A DNA stretch of 64,000 nucleotides, taken from NCBI GenBank assembly GCA_947488175.1, contig CANKYO010000012.1, positions 82,576 to 146,575 of the forward strand, in the 5' to 3' direction. The position numbers and the translations under genes were made by a program. This stretch comes from an uncultured Paracoccaceae bacterium (GTDB lineage Bacteria; Pseudomonadota; Alphaproteobacteria; Rhodobacterales; Rhodobacteraceae). Below the pieces are notes generated by a model that was not told where the DNA came from, did not search any database, and worked only from the letters and a program-made list of their open reading frames with translations. Of the stretch, positions 24,301 through 32,226 are shown one piece after another (positions within the stretch are counted from its first letter, which is position 1; each line of letters starts with the position of its first letter).

Positions 24301-24560
24301 CGCAACCTGAGGGTGGTGAACATAACACCCGTTCAGCGACGTTCACGCTTCGTTATGCCTGATGATTTCGGCTTTGAGTTGTGCGCATTCGGCCGTTCGG
24401 ATCAGATGCCTTGGCAACCCGGTTGCCGCCGCGTAGGATGCAAATATCGCTAACCCAAGACAGACCCTTGTGATGCCCGGATAACCTTTGCGTTCTTCAC
24501 ACCAACCCATCCGACACGCCGTTGGATGTGGGACAGGTGTGTGCAACGAAAGGGACCCAA

Positions 24561-24815
24561 ATGGACAAAGCAAGACGTGCCTATCTCCGCAAACAGAAAG
24601 TGAATGTCGAAGATCTGGGCGACATGGGGCAGATATTGCTCGAAAAAGCAGATCACTGGCTCGTACCGATCTTCAAGAACGGCGAAGCGGTCGCGATGGT
24701 CATTGAGATTGAGAGATTTGACCGCGATTGGGTATTCTGCGGCAAACCGAAAGTAGAAGAAGACAGTGCCTGCAAGGAAGAATTGCTCAGGCTAATAATT
24801 GAGCACCGCGACTGA
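24561..24815 (+). CDS. Hypothetical protein
   Basis: ATG 24561 follows AAAGGGA and gives 84 residues. It has an alpha-beta look: VEDLGDMGQILLEKADHW, IFKNGEAVAMVIEIE and RDWVFCGKPK. No family is recognised. It lies between the Tn7-like genes and the recombinase/ParB module, so it may be cargo. A strong hairpin follows its stop codon. Confidence 0.45.
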   Translation: MDKARRAYLRKQKVNVEDLGDMGQILLEKADHWLVPIFKNGEAVAMVIEIERFDRDWVFCGKPKVEEDSACKEELLRLIIEHRD

Positions 24816-24829
24816 GCCGCGGATCGGTA

Positions 24830-24866
24830 TCTGCGCGCGCCCTTCTGATCATGTGGCGCGCGCAGA
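24830..24866 (+). terminator. GC-rich hairpin, probable terminator
   Basis: A perfect 12-base stem TCTGCGCGCGCC / GGCGCGCGCAGA with a 13-base loop lies 15 bases after the stop of the hypothetical gene at 24561-24815. There is no T tract, so it could be a transcription barrier, a protein-binding palindrome or a border of the mobile module. The 165 bases between it and the ParB/RepB stop hold no gene. Confidence 0.55.
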
Positions 24867-25031
24867 CGAGCAGGACTTAATTTGTCGGACATTTGGTCCA
24901 ACTTGATGGGCCCAGACGGGTTCGCCGCCATTCCCATCGCCGCACTTGATCCGCCCCACAGTGCGGCGTCTCCTGCGGTCCCCGCGCTTCGTGGGTCCGG
25001 GTCCCCAAATCGTATTGGCCGAAGTTGGCAA

Positions 25032-25931
25032 TCAGGATGCAAAGGCCTCCGTTTCGGTGATCTTCTCAAATGCGGGCAAGAACTCTTCATGATGCAGAGA
25101 CAGATACCGCGTCACCCGCTCGCTGCTCATCAGCTTTGAGATGTAGCCGCGTGCCAAAACAAGATCGAGATGGTCCGCGCCGTAGCTGTCTTCGACAAGG
25201 CGGACTTCCCGTTCAAGATTGGCAGACTCGCGTTCCATCAGATCAAGCTGTTCACGTGAAATCCCTTTGATCTTCTTGGGCGTGGCCGCAGATACCAACA
25301 GATTTTCAGGGGTGGCCGCCAGAAGAGAGCGGGCGTAGTTGATGGTGAATTTGTTCATTGCCACCATCAATTGCGCTGCCTCAATCTGGCGCATGGGCTT
25401 CATCTTCTTGAGAATTTGAAAGCTGGTCAGGGCAACTTGTTTGTCCTTTAACAACTCGGCGGCCTCATCGCATATGCCGTCCAATAGCTGACGTTTCTGC
25501 TTCAGCGTTCTGATGTTGATGTTGAGTGCACTTGCAAGGCGGGGTTCAGGCACACCCAATGACAATGCACGCAGGATCATCTTGTGTTCTTGAATGGTAG
25601 CGAGCCGGTTAATCCGCTTGTTGTAGGTGAAGGCCTCGTCGTCTGTTGAGACCAAACAGCGCGCCTGCGTTTGCTCCTGATCTTTCAGAACCTCAAACCG
25701 CAGATGGCCGTCAAGCAAGGTATATTGGTTTGGGTTTTGCAGATCACGCGCCACCACCATGGGCTCAACCAGGCCGATTTCATGAATAGAAGCCTCAATC
25801 TGCTTGAACTTGATGCTGGACTTCATTTGTGGGGTCACCAGGTAGAGCGGTGCGATACAGTCGAACGACACGGTCAGCAATTCCTGTTCAAAGGCTGCTG
25901 CGACGGTTTGCTCTTTGTCGTTCGTTGTCAT
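25032..25931 (-). CDS. ParB/RepB-type protein (plasmid partition RepB C-terminal domain)
   Basis: 299 residues. The N-terminal ParB-like domain (about 20-100) includes EIGLVEPMVVARD and YTLLDGHLRFEVLKD, the latter in place of the usual GERRxxA box. A helix-turn-helix and the RepB C-terminal partition domain follow (KMKPMRQIEAAQLMVAMNKF, then AATPENLLV). It overlaps the upstream ParB gene by 4 bases. It belongs to a module with the large serine recombinase at 26827, so its role is probably in recombination control or site choice rather than plasmid partition. Confidence 0.8.
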   Translation of the reverse strand: MTTNDKEQTVAAAFEQELLTVSFDCIAPLYLVTPQMKSSIKFKQIEASIHEIGLVEPMVVARDLQNPNQYTLLDGHLRFEVLKDQEQTQARCLVSTDDEAFTYNKRINRLATIQEHKMILRALSLGVPEPRLASALNINIRTLKQKRQLLDGICDEAAELLKDKQVALTSFQILKKMKPMRQIEAAQLMVAMNKFTINYARSLLAATPENLLVSAATPKKIKGISREQLDLMERESANLEREVRLVEDSYGADHLDLVLARGYISKLMSSERVTRYLSLHHEEFLPAFEKITETEAFAS

Positions 25932-26827
25932 GCTTGCGCGTCCTCCACGCGTGTCAACCGATCCGCAATGGTTTTCGGCAGACTGGCCAACCCTTCTGCC
26001 CGCAAGAGCGTGACAAAATTCTCGTCTGTCATCAGCGTCTTGAGCGATTGTATAAGAAATAGCATTTCGCTGCGTGTCGCATGGGCCTTGCGCAAAAGGA
26101 CTTTCTTCTTCTCGACGTCGTTTTCATAGGTTCTGAGCAGACTTTCGACCGAAAGACTCTTTCGTGAACCCCGGTCTGCCGAAGCCTGGCCCTTACCATG
26201 CTTTTGGCGAGCTTCAACAAGCCGTTTCGCCGCCAAGAGCTTTCCGCCACGTAGGAGCTTTTTCTCATAAGCCTGCCTGAGAACCGTCTGCACACCAACG
26301 TCATCTGCATCTGCGATATCAACGGCGACGCTGACCGGAATTTTCCCGCTTTCCACCGCGCGCAACAGGCGATGTTCGTGACTTTCCAGCAGCTTGATGA
26401 CCCCATGCACGTATTTGGCGGAGAGCTGCGTTTTGGCCTCAATTTCCCGCTCCGAATAGCCGTTATCCTTGAGCCGCCGAATGTCCCTGAGTAAATCAAG
26501 CGAGCGGTGCTGACGGCGGGCCAGATTTTCCACCAAACTCATCACTAGGCAGTCTTCACTACTGGCATCGATGATAATCGCGGGAATTTCCAACTGACCA
26601 AGGGTTTTGAAGGCTTCCAGTCGCCCCTGACCACACACCAGCTCATATGTCGGTTCGCCAACACTCTCTGTCTCTCGTGCCGCAACCGTAATCGGCCGTT
26701 TCAGGCCCAGCTCGGCGATGTTGGCGGTGATCTCATCGAAAACCTTCTGATTGCGAACCCTTGGATTCACCACGGTGATCGCATCAACCGGGACAAGCAC
26801 TGTTCTGTCGAGGTCGGCATTGCTCAT
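25928..26827 (-). CDS. ParB N-terminal domain protein
   Basis: 299 residues, the same length as its downstream partner. The ParB domain (about 10-105) has NPRVRNQKVFDEITANI, GLKRPITVAA, the GQGRLEA box and SLVENLARRQH, all classic. A helix-turn-helix follows (YSEREIEAKTQLSAKYVHGV). The C-terminal half is basic and probably binds DNA. Its ATG overlaps the recombinase TAA (TAATG) and its end overlaps the next ParB-like gene by 4 bases: three coupled genes transcribed together. Confidence 0.85.
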   Translation of the reverse strand: MSNADLDRTVLVPVDAITVVNPRVRNQKVFDEITANIAELGLKRPITVAARETESVGEPTYELVCGQGRLEAFKTLGQLEIPAIIIDASSEDCLVMSLVENLARRQHRSLDLLRDIRRLKDNGYSEREIEAKTQLSAKYVHGVIKLLESHEHRLLRAVESGKIPVSVAVDIADADDVGVQTVLRQAYEKKLLRGGKLLAAKRLVEARQKHGKGQASADRGSRKSLSVESLLRTYENDVEKKKVLLRKAHATRSEMLFLIQSLKTLMTDENFVTLLRAEGLASLPKTIADRLTRVEDAQA

Positions 26828-28383
26828 TACGCGACCTCCAGCAGCGGCGCGCGTGCCGCCATATCGAAGAAGTGTGAGAGGTCGTCGAAACGGAAAGCAT
26901 CAAGCGACAACCCATTGTTTTCCGACAGACGGAGCTTGGATTGGGTCATGTCGAAAGTCGGCAGCAAGTAGTAGTCCAGCGGGAATTCGTTCATCTGCCC
27001 CATCCGGACCACGATTGTCATATCGGGCAAGCGCCCGGTATCGAGGCGAATGTTCCATCGAAACGCACCTGCGCCGGTCTGCATGCACCGTGCGATGACG
27101 ATGGAAACAGTGAACTCTTCGTTGATGGTAATGAGGTCTGTTTGTGGATCGCGATCAGCAAGTCCACCAACAGCCTCAACGCCGGAAATGGTGTCCCGGA
27201 TGATTTCGGCATGCACGCCACGCAGGCGTTTGTTGATTTCAATGTAGCGATAATCTCGGTCTGGTTTGAAACCGACAAGACTATAGGCCCGCAGCAGGCT
27301 ACCGAACCGACTTTGATAAGCACCACTTGACGGCAGGGCCGGTGCTTCATTGATGACAAATCCCGAAAGAAAACCGTGCTGCTCCAAGGTATCTTTCAGG
27401 CCCTCAAGCATTTCCTCGTCAGACATTCGCTGAGAACGTGCGCCGATAATGGCACCCGCTGCCTCAAATAGATCTGTGCTGACAATGGCCTGAAAGGCAC
27501 CAACCGCGCGCACCCAATTGCTGGGATCATTGCGGACATGGCGTTTCTTCAGTTTGAAGGAATTTCGGTTCCAAATGTTGTTCCCGATGTACTTTTCGTT
27601 TGTCAGGATTTGGCGCACGACGGCAGGCGACCAGCTGCGCCCCAAGTCGGTCTTGATCCCTCGCGCGTTGAGGTCCGCGGCGATCTCAGCCTCGGATCGG
27701 CCATCTCGAACGAATTCTTCGAATATCTGATTTACAACCAAGATCTCGCTTTCCGGTCCTGGCACGAGCGTCACGCGATCAGTCTGAATGCTCTTGTGCT
27801 CGCCGCGCGATAGAATGCCCTTCGTGTTGCCTGCCTCATCAATCAGCATCCGTCTCAGACCAAACCCTGGCGCACCGCCTTGCCTGTAACCCAGTTCAAT
27901 CAGGCGGCATTGACCCGCGAAAACCTTCTGCGACAGCTCTCTGCTGTATTCGCCAGCCATCGCCCGCTTGACGCCTTTGACAATCGTTGAGACCGGGCTG
28001 CCATCGTTTTCGAACTGTTCCGCACAGTATTCGACAGATATGCCCGCCCGCTTGCAGATATACTCATAGTAGGCGCTTTCGTCGGCGTCCTGAAAACGGC
28101 CCCAACGGCTGATGTCGTAGACCAAAACTGTCTTGAATGCTGTTTGGCCAGCTTCGATGTCTTCGATTAGTTGGGTGAGACCAGCGCGCCCTTGAATGCG
28201 CAGACCGCTCTTTCCAGCATCTGAATAGGTCCGAATAATCTGGTAGCCGCGCTCGTCGGCATACCGCTGGATCGCATCCGCTTGGTTTTCGGTCGAGTAG
28301 CGCTGATGCTCCGTCGACATGCGAACATACTGCGCAGCATTGCGGGCGTTGTCCTTTTCACGATCATTCTCCGGCCAACTCAA
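26827..28383 (-). CDS. Large serine recombinase
   Basis: 518 residues from a TTG at 28383 preceded by GGGAGG. The resolvase catalytic domain holds the nucleophile Ser23 (QYVRMSTEHQRYS), with YSDAGKSGL and VLVYDISRWGRF further on. The recombinase domain follows (APGFGLRRMLID, ATGLNARGIK-like DLNARGIKTDLG and ILTNEKYIGN). It lacks an obvious zinc ribbon/coiled-coil end typical of phage integrases; the C-terminal 150 residues are unlike phage large serine recombinases. The two coupled ParB-like proteins are probably accessory factors. Substrate sites are unknown. Confidence 0.88.
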   Translation of the reverse strand: MSWPENDREKDNARNAAQYVRMSTEHQRYSTENQADAIQRYADERGYQIIRTYSDAGKSGLRIQGRAGLTQLIEDIEAGQTAFKTVLVYDISRWGRFQDADESAYYEYICKRAGISVEYCAEQFENDGSPVSTIVKGVKRAMAGEYSRELSQKVFAGQCRLIELGYRQGGAPGFGLRRMLIDEAGNTKGILSRGEHKSIQTDRVTLVPGPESEILVVNQIFEEFVRDGRSEAEIAADLNARGIKTDLGRSWSPAVVRQILTNEKYIGNNIWNRNSFKLKKRHVRNDPSNWVRAVGAFQAIVSTDLFEAAGAIIGARSQRMSDEEMLEGLKDTLEQHGFLSGFVINEAPALPSSGAYQSRFGSLLRAYSLVGFKPDRDYRYIEINKRLRGVHAEIIRDTISGVEAVGGLADRDPQTDLITINEEFTVSIVIARCMQTGAGAFRWNIRLDTGRLPDMTIVVRMGQMNEFPLDYYLLPTFDMTQSKLRLSENNGLSLDAFRFDDLSHFFDMAARAPLLEVA

Positions 28384-28471
28384 TGCTGCGGCCTCCCATC
28401 ATTCAAATTCGCATACCTGTACGGGATCTCTGCGATTCCTTTCTCAATCTTAGCGAGAGAGGGGCGGAAAC

Positions 28472-28852
28472 ATGTTGCATAAAAAGGGCAAGTCGTTTCA
28501 TCGAGAATGCGAAGGACGTGTTTCTGCGTCAGAATACCGACGGGCGATCAGTTCAGCGCTGTCGCAAGAACTCGGCGGCGCAGGCCAGGCGGCAAAAGCA
28601 ACCATGAGGTGGACCGGAGCGAGTGAACGAACGGTGAAGAACTGGATATCCGGTTCTTATGCTCCAACTGCCGAATATCTGATCGAACTGATGAGGCATT
28701 CAGACACTGTGCTTGCTGTTGTCTTGGAACTGGCTGGGCGCAACGAAGCGATGACCACTGAACGCCTCAGGCGCGTGAGAGAAGAACTGGCAGACGTTCT
28801 TGGAACTTTGGACGCTATCTGCGTCGCTGAGGACGACCAAACGGTAAAATGA
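28472..28852 (+). CDS. Small helix-turn-helix protein divergent from the recombinase module
   Basis: 126 residues, with GAGGGG upstream of ATG 28472. The segment GGAGQAAKATMRWTGASERT, then VKNWISGSYAPTAEYLIELM is a helix-turn-helix with a following recognition helix, similar to phage-type YdaS-like regulators. It is divergent from the recombinase by 88 bases and probably represses it. The C-terminal part is an acidic helix. Confidence 0.65.
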   Translation: MLHKKGKSFHRECEGRVSASEYRRAISSALSQELGGAGQAAKATMRWTGASERTVKNWISGSYAPTAEYLIELMRHSDTVLAVVLELAGRNEAMTTERLRRVREELADVLGTLDAICVAEDDQTVK

Positions 28853-29106
28853 CAGTCGGGCTAAAACTCTAAGTTGTTGCGCAGAATGGAAAGACTACGA
28901 GTCGTAAAAGGCAAAGTTGATGCGCCGATCTCTAAAATTTTCCTTTGAAAACAATCGTTCGATATCCTGAAAAAGGAAAAACTATGTGTCGCTCCACACT
29001 TATAAGTGCAAGATTTTAATTGTCTGACGTCAGCGCTTATGGGTCCAAATAGCGGTATTTGCTAAGAGAGTGTTTGTTGCTCATCGTAGCCACCGAGGAG
29101 TGGACG
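28853..29106. other. AT-rich gap
   Basis: 254 bases, clearly more AT-rich than the flanks, between the HTH gene and the IS3-WYL chimera. The last part (about 29050-29106, with GAGGAG before ATG 29107) is probably the upstream end of the IS3-type element whose orfA start survives in the next gene. No gene or clear terminal repeat is seen. Confidence 0.4.
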
Positions 29107-29826
29107 ATGAGAAAGACAACGAAGACGCCTGGCGAGAAGATCGTCAAAGACATCAAGCGTGCCACGCGCAAGCACTATTCATCCGAAGAGAAGATCAGGA
29201 TCGTACTGGATGGTCTGCGCGACATCAGCACGCTGAGGGATGAAGGCTTTGTCATTCACTCCGACGTGGGGCGCGGGGGTGGCCTGCAGCTTGATCCACA
29301 GTCGATGCAAACCACGGCCCGGCTGTCCGTTTCGGAAGTCTTTGCGCTGTTGATCAGTGTTGCTGCGATGCGCGCAGCCCAGAACTTGCCCTTTTCCGAT
29401 TTGGCAGACGCGGGGCTGGCCAAGATTGAAAAGGCGCTGCCGTCGGACAAGATACGCGATCTGCGGCGGTTTCTGGATTGTCTTCATATCGGTCAGCTTT
29501 CCCCGCTTCAGGACATTTCCGACATTCGCCCCATGGACCCTGCGCTGCTGCTGGCCTTTGAAATGGCATTTCTGGAAAGGCTGCATTTGCGGTTCGATTA
29601 TCGCGATGCAAAGGGGGCCAGGACCAATCGTGAAGTTGAACCACAGGCAATGCTGATCCTGCAGCCGCTGTGGTATCTGGTTGCGTGGGATCCTGCGCGC
29701 GATGACTTCCGGCACTTTCGGATGGATCGCATCAGCGAACCGGAATGCGTATTGGATGCACCTTTTCGTTGGCGACATGTGCCGTTTGAGGATGACGTGT
29801 GTCCCTTCAAAGATTTGGCACGTTAA
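29107..29826 (+). CDS. Chimera: IS3-type OrfA N-terminus fused to WYL-domain regulator
   Basis: The ATG at 29107 follows GAGGAG. The first ~38 codons (KTTKTPGEKIVKDIKRATRK, then EEKIRIVLDGLR) are the start of an IS3-family OrfA. At about 29221 the frame passes straight into DISTLRDEGFVIHSDVGRGG, the end of the winged HTH of a YafY/WYL-type regulator, and continues through an intact WYL region (FDYRDAKG, LWYLVAWD, FRHFRMDRI). The first helices of the regulator's DNA-binding domain are missing. It may be a translated chimera or simply a remnant. Convergent, with 4 bases overlap, with the aldo/keto reductase gene. Confidence 0.7.
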   Translation: MRKTTKTPGEKIVKDIKRATRKHYSSEEKIRIVLDGLRDISTLRDEGFVIHSDVGRGGGLQLDPQSMQTTARLSVSEVFALLISVAAMRAAQNLPFSDLADAGLAKIEKALPSDKIRDLRRFLDCLHIGQLSPLQDISDIRPMDPALLLAFEMAFLERLHLRFDYRDAKGARTNREVEPQAMLILQPLWYLVAWDPARDDFRHFRMDRISEPECVLDAPFRWRHVPFEDDVCPFKDLAR

Positions 29827-30809
29827 CGGGCACGTGGCGACCCTTCGGGTGGCCGGTCGATCAGCGTTTCAATTTCCGCCATGACGTTGTCCGGCAAAGG
29901 CCCAAATGCAACGGCGGCTGCGTTTTCCGCTGCTTGCTGTTTGGTGCGCGCACCCGGCACCGGAATATTTCTGTCCGATTTCGCCAAGAGCCAACACAAG
30001 GCGCCCTGTGCGAGTGTCCGACCGCCCGTTTGCAATAGCTCACGTATCGCGGCGAGGTTGCGAAGGTGGTGGCTCGCTGGTTTCGCATCCTGAAAGTAGT
30101 CCCGCTTTGCGTTGTTGACTTAACGGATGTCGGTTTCCGGCATCACAGTGGCGCTGTCATATTTGCCGGTGAGAACCCCCATCGCCAATGGAGACCGCAA
30201 AGGGGCAACAAACCCATTTTCGGAAACGGTCTTTTGGATTGTGGGCACATCCACGAAGATATTCATGGCGTGCTCGATCCCGACAAACCCTTCCAGATCG
30301 CACATCGCCTGCGCGCTTTGCGGGAAATCGGTGCTCCACCCATAGGCACGAAGCTTGCCGTGTTGACGCGCGATTTCCATCTGCTCGAAAATCGGACGGG
30401 CGGTTTCGATGGGGAGTGCGTTGAGGTGCAGCAACATGACATCGACATGGCCCCGGTCCAGCCGTCGCAAGCTGCGTTCTATCGCCGGGACCACCTCGTT
30501 CGCCTTTGTCTCATCATGCAGCACCTGCCGTGTGTCCTCGTCGATGGCAGTCCCCAGTTTGGAGACGATGATCGCGTCAGGTGTGTCCTTCAGGGCTTGC
30601 CCCAAGATGCGTTCAGAGTGACCTGCGCCATAGACCGCCGCTGTGTCAAAGACACGCAGACCTGCATCCAGTGTTGCGCGGATGGCCCGCATGGACTCTT
30701 CGTCGTCAATATCGGGAAATCCATGTGGTTCCGAGCCAGCATAGAACTGCCCGCCAATCGCCCAACACCCCATGCCCATTGGCAAAACGTCTTGGTCCAG
30801 GAGTTTCAT
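29823..30809 (-). pseudogene. Aldo/keto reductase with in-frame stop
   Basis: The first 229 codons (30809-30123) encode an aldo/keto reductase: MGMGCWAIGGQF, FDTAAVYGAGHSERILG (catalytic Asp and Tyr), SKLGT, HVDVMLLH and LRSPLAMGVLTGKYD. A TAA at 30120-30122 follows PETDIR. Reading on in the same frame gives VNNAKRDYFQDAKP, RTLAQGALCWLLAKS and IPVPGARTKQQAAENA, the normal C-terminus including the NADPH-binding segment, to a stop at 29823. So a single nonsense codon splits an otherwise whole gene of 329 codons. SD GAGAGGTG precedes its ATG. Confidence 0.8.
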
Positions 30810-30890
30810 ATGTGCACCTCTCGCTGTTCAGGTCACATGGTCGTCCAAAGCGGCTGGTAAACAAACACAAAGAAATGCAACATACTTTGC

Positions 30891-31724
30891 ATGAATGAAA
30901 TGAACTCCGACTGGAATGACCTGAAGTTCTTTTTGGCCGTTGCCCGAAACAGCGGTCTTTCAGGGGCTGCGCGACAAGCAGGGGTAAGCGCCGCCACGCT
31001 TGGGCGACGCATGCAGATGCTCGAGCAAGCCACCGGAATAGACATCTTTCGCAGGCATGCCCGCGGATACGATCTGACTGAACAGGGAGAAGCCCTATTC
31101 GCCCGGGTCGCAGCACTCGACGCAAAGGTACGGCCATTATTTGAGCGCAAGGATCACCACACACGAACGCTCGTGAAATTGTCGGGGGGACACTGGACCC
31201 TGCACGCGCTTGCTGAGCATATCCCACGGATCAGCAAGGCCGCGCCCGAAGCAATGCTTCGCCTGATTTCGGCAACTGACCATATGAAAATCAACCACAG
31301 GGAAGCGGTGATCGGCATCCGCAACCAGCGGCCCGAAAAAACCGGGCTGGCCTGTCGAAAAGTCGGTACTGTCGCCTTCGCCGGATACGCCACAGATACC
31401 GCGATAGAGGGTTGGATACGCGTCCTCTCCAAGGCGCCATCGGCCCGTTGGCTTGCTGATCAAATCGACATCAAAACCGTTATGGAAGCGAATGCACCTC
31501 GGCTTGCAAGAGACTTGGCGCTGCAGGGATTGGGGCGCGTTATTCTGCCGAGTTTCATTGGTGAGCGCACTCCAGGGCTTGTCCGGGTGCACCCGAGGAT
31601 CTCGGAACTTGATCATGAGCAATGGTTGGTCAGCCATGACGAGGACCGGTTCATCCCTGCGGTCCGCAAGGTTTTGGACGCCACCTACAAGGCGTTGCAC
31701 TCGATCATCAGAACACCGGTGTGA
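30891..31724 (+). CDS. LysR family transcriptional regulator
   Basis: 277 residues. The N-terminal helix-turn-helix reads DLKFFLAVARNSGLSGAARQ, then GVSAATLGRRMQMLEQATG and FRRHARGYDLTEQGEALF, diagnostic of LysR. The effector domain is shorter than average. It is divergent from the broken aldo/keto reductase by 81 bases, which was probably its target. The first ATG (30891) is used; a second at 30900 is equally possible. Confidence 0.88.
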   Translation: MNEMNSDWNDLKFFLAVARNSGLSGAARQAGVSAATLGRRMQMLEQATGIDIFRRHARGYDLTEQGEALFARVAALDAKVRPLFERKDHHTRTLVKLSGGHWTLHALAEHIPRISKAAPEAMLRLISATDHMKINHREAVIGIRNQRPEKTGLACRKVGTVAFAGYATDTAIEGWIRVLSKAPSARWLADQIDIKTVMEANAPRLARDLALQGLGRVILPSFIGERTPGLVRVHPRISELDHEQWLVSHDEDRFIPAVRKVLDATYKALHSIIRTPV

Positions 31725-32226
31725 CACTACGAAAGTGCCATACGCCGGATGAAGGAATGTCGAAAAATCCGACTTGCTGCATCGTGCAGCAGACGGGAGA
31801 ATTGGGCTCAACGGCAACCTCGGATCATGCGTGGCTCCTTCACCTTAGGCTTGCGACCTGCCCTCAAGGGCGGCCCAAACCGGTCATTCCCAATGTCGTC
31901 AAGCGCCGCGATGCATCGTCACCAGACCGGACGTTCGCTGCGGCTGCATAATGAAGGTGCCCGCAAACTAACAGTCTGCTGAATTTACGACCGTTCTATC
32001 TGCCTAAATGAACGTTGGCTCTGGCGAACCGCTCAAACGGGCGGATCCTATGCTGGTAGTGAAGGGCACGATGCAACGTCAATCAACCGCAAAGTTCAGA
32101 TCGTTGGACTTGATAAATCAAGTTACACACACGAACATGGTGTATTAGTCGGCGATTGCTAAAGTAATCGCGTCGGCGATCCTTTGAATAACACCCTGGT
32201 GGTTGAGAGATTACGGTACGAGAAGC
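31725..32226. other. Non-coding gap upstream of the ankyrin gene
   Basis: About 500 bases. The part from 31852 to 31962 is a dispersed repeat (separate entry). The remaining sequence to 32226 shows no gene and presumably holds the promoter of the ankyrin-propeller gene; CGGTACGAGAAGC before ATG 32227 gives only a weak ribosome-binding site. Confidence 0.5.
31852..31962 (-). repeat. Dispersed intergenic repeat, copy 5 (inverted)
   Basis: On the minus strand this reads TTATGCAGCCGCAGCGAAC, GTCCGGTCTGGTGACGATGC, ATCGCGGCGC and GACCGGTTTGGGCCGCCCTT. It is the same block order as the plus-strand copies, after the LysR stop. Confidence 0.6.

Noticed and set aside
25032..26827. Two ParB-like genes considered as a plasmid or chromosome partition locus
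   Set aside because: There is no ParA gene and no parS-like repeats, and both genes are coupled to a serine recombinase; treated as recombinase accessory genes.
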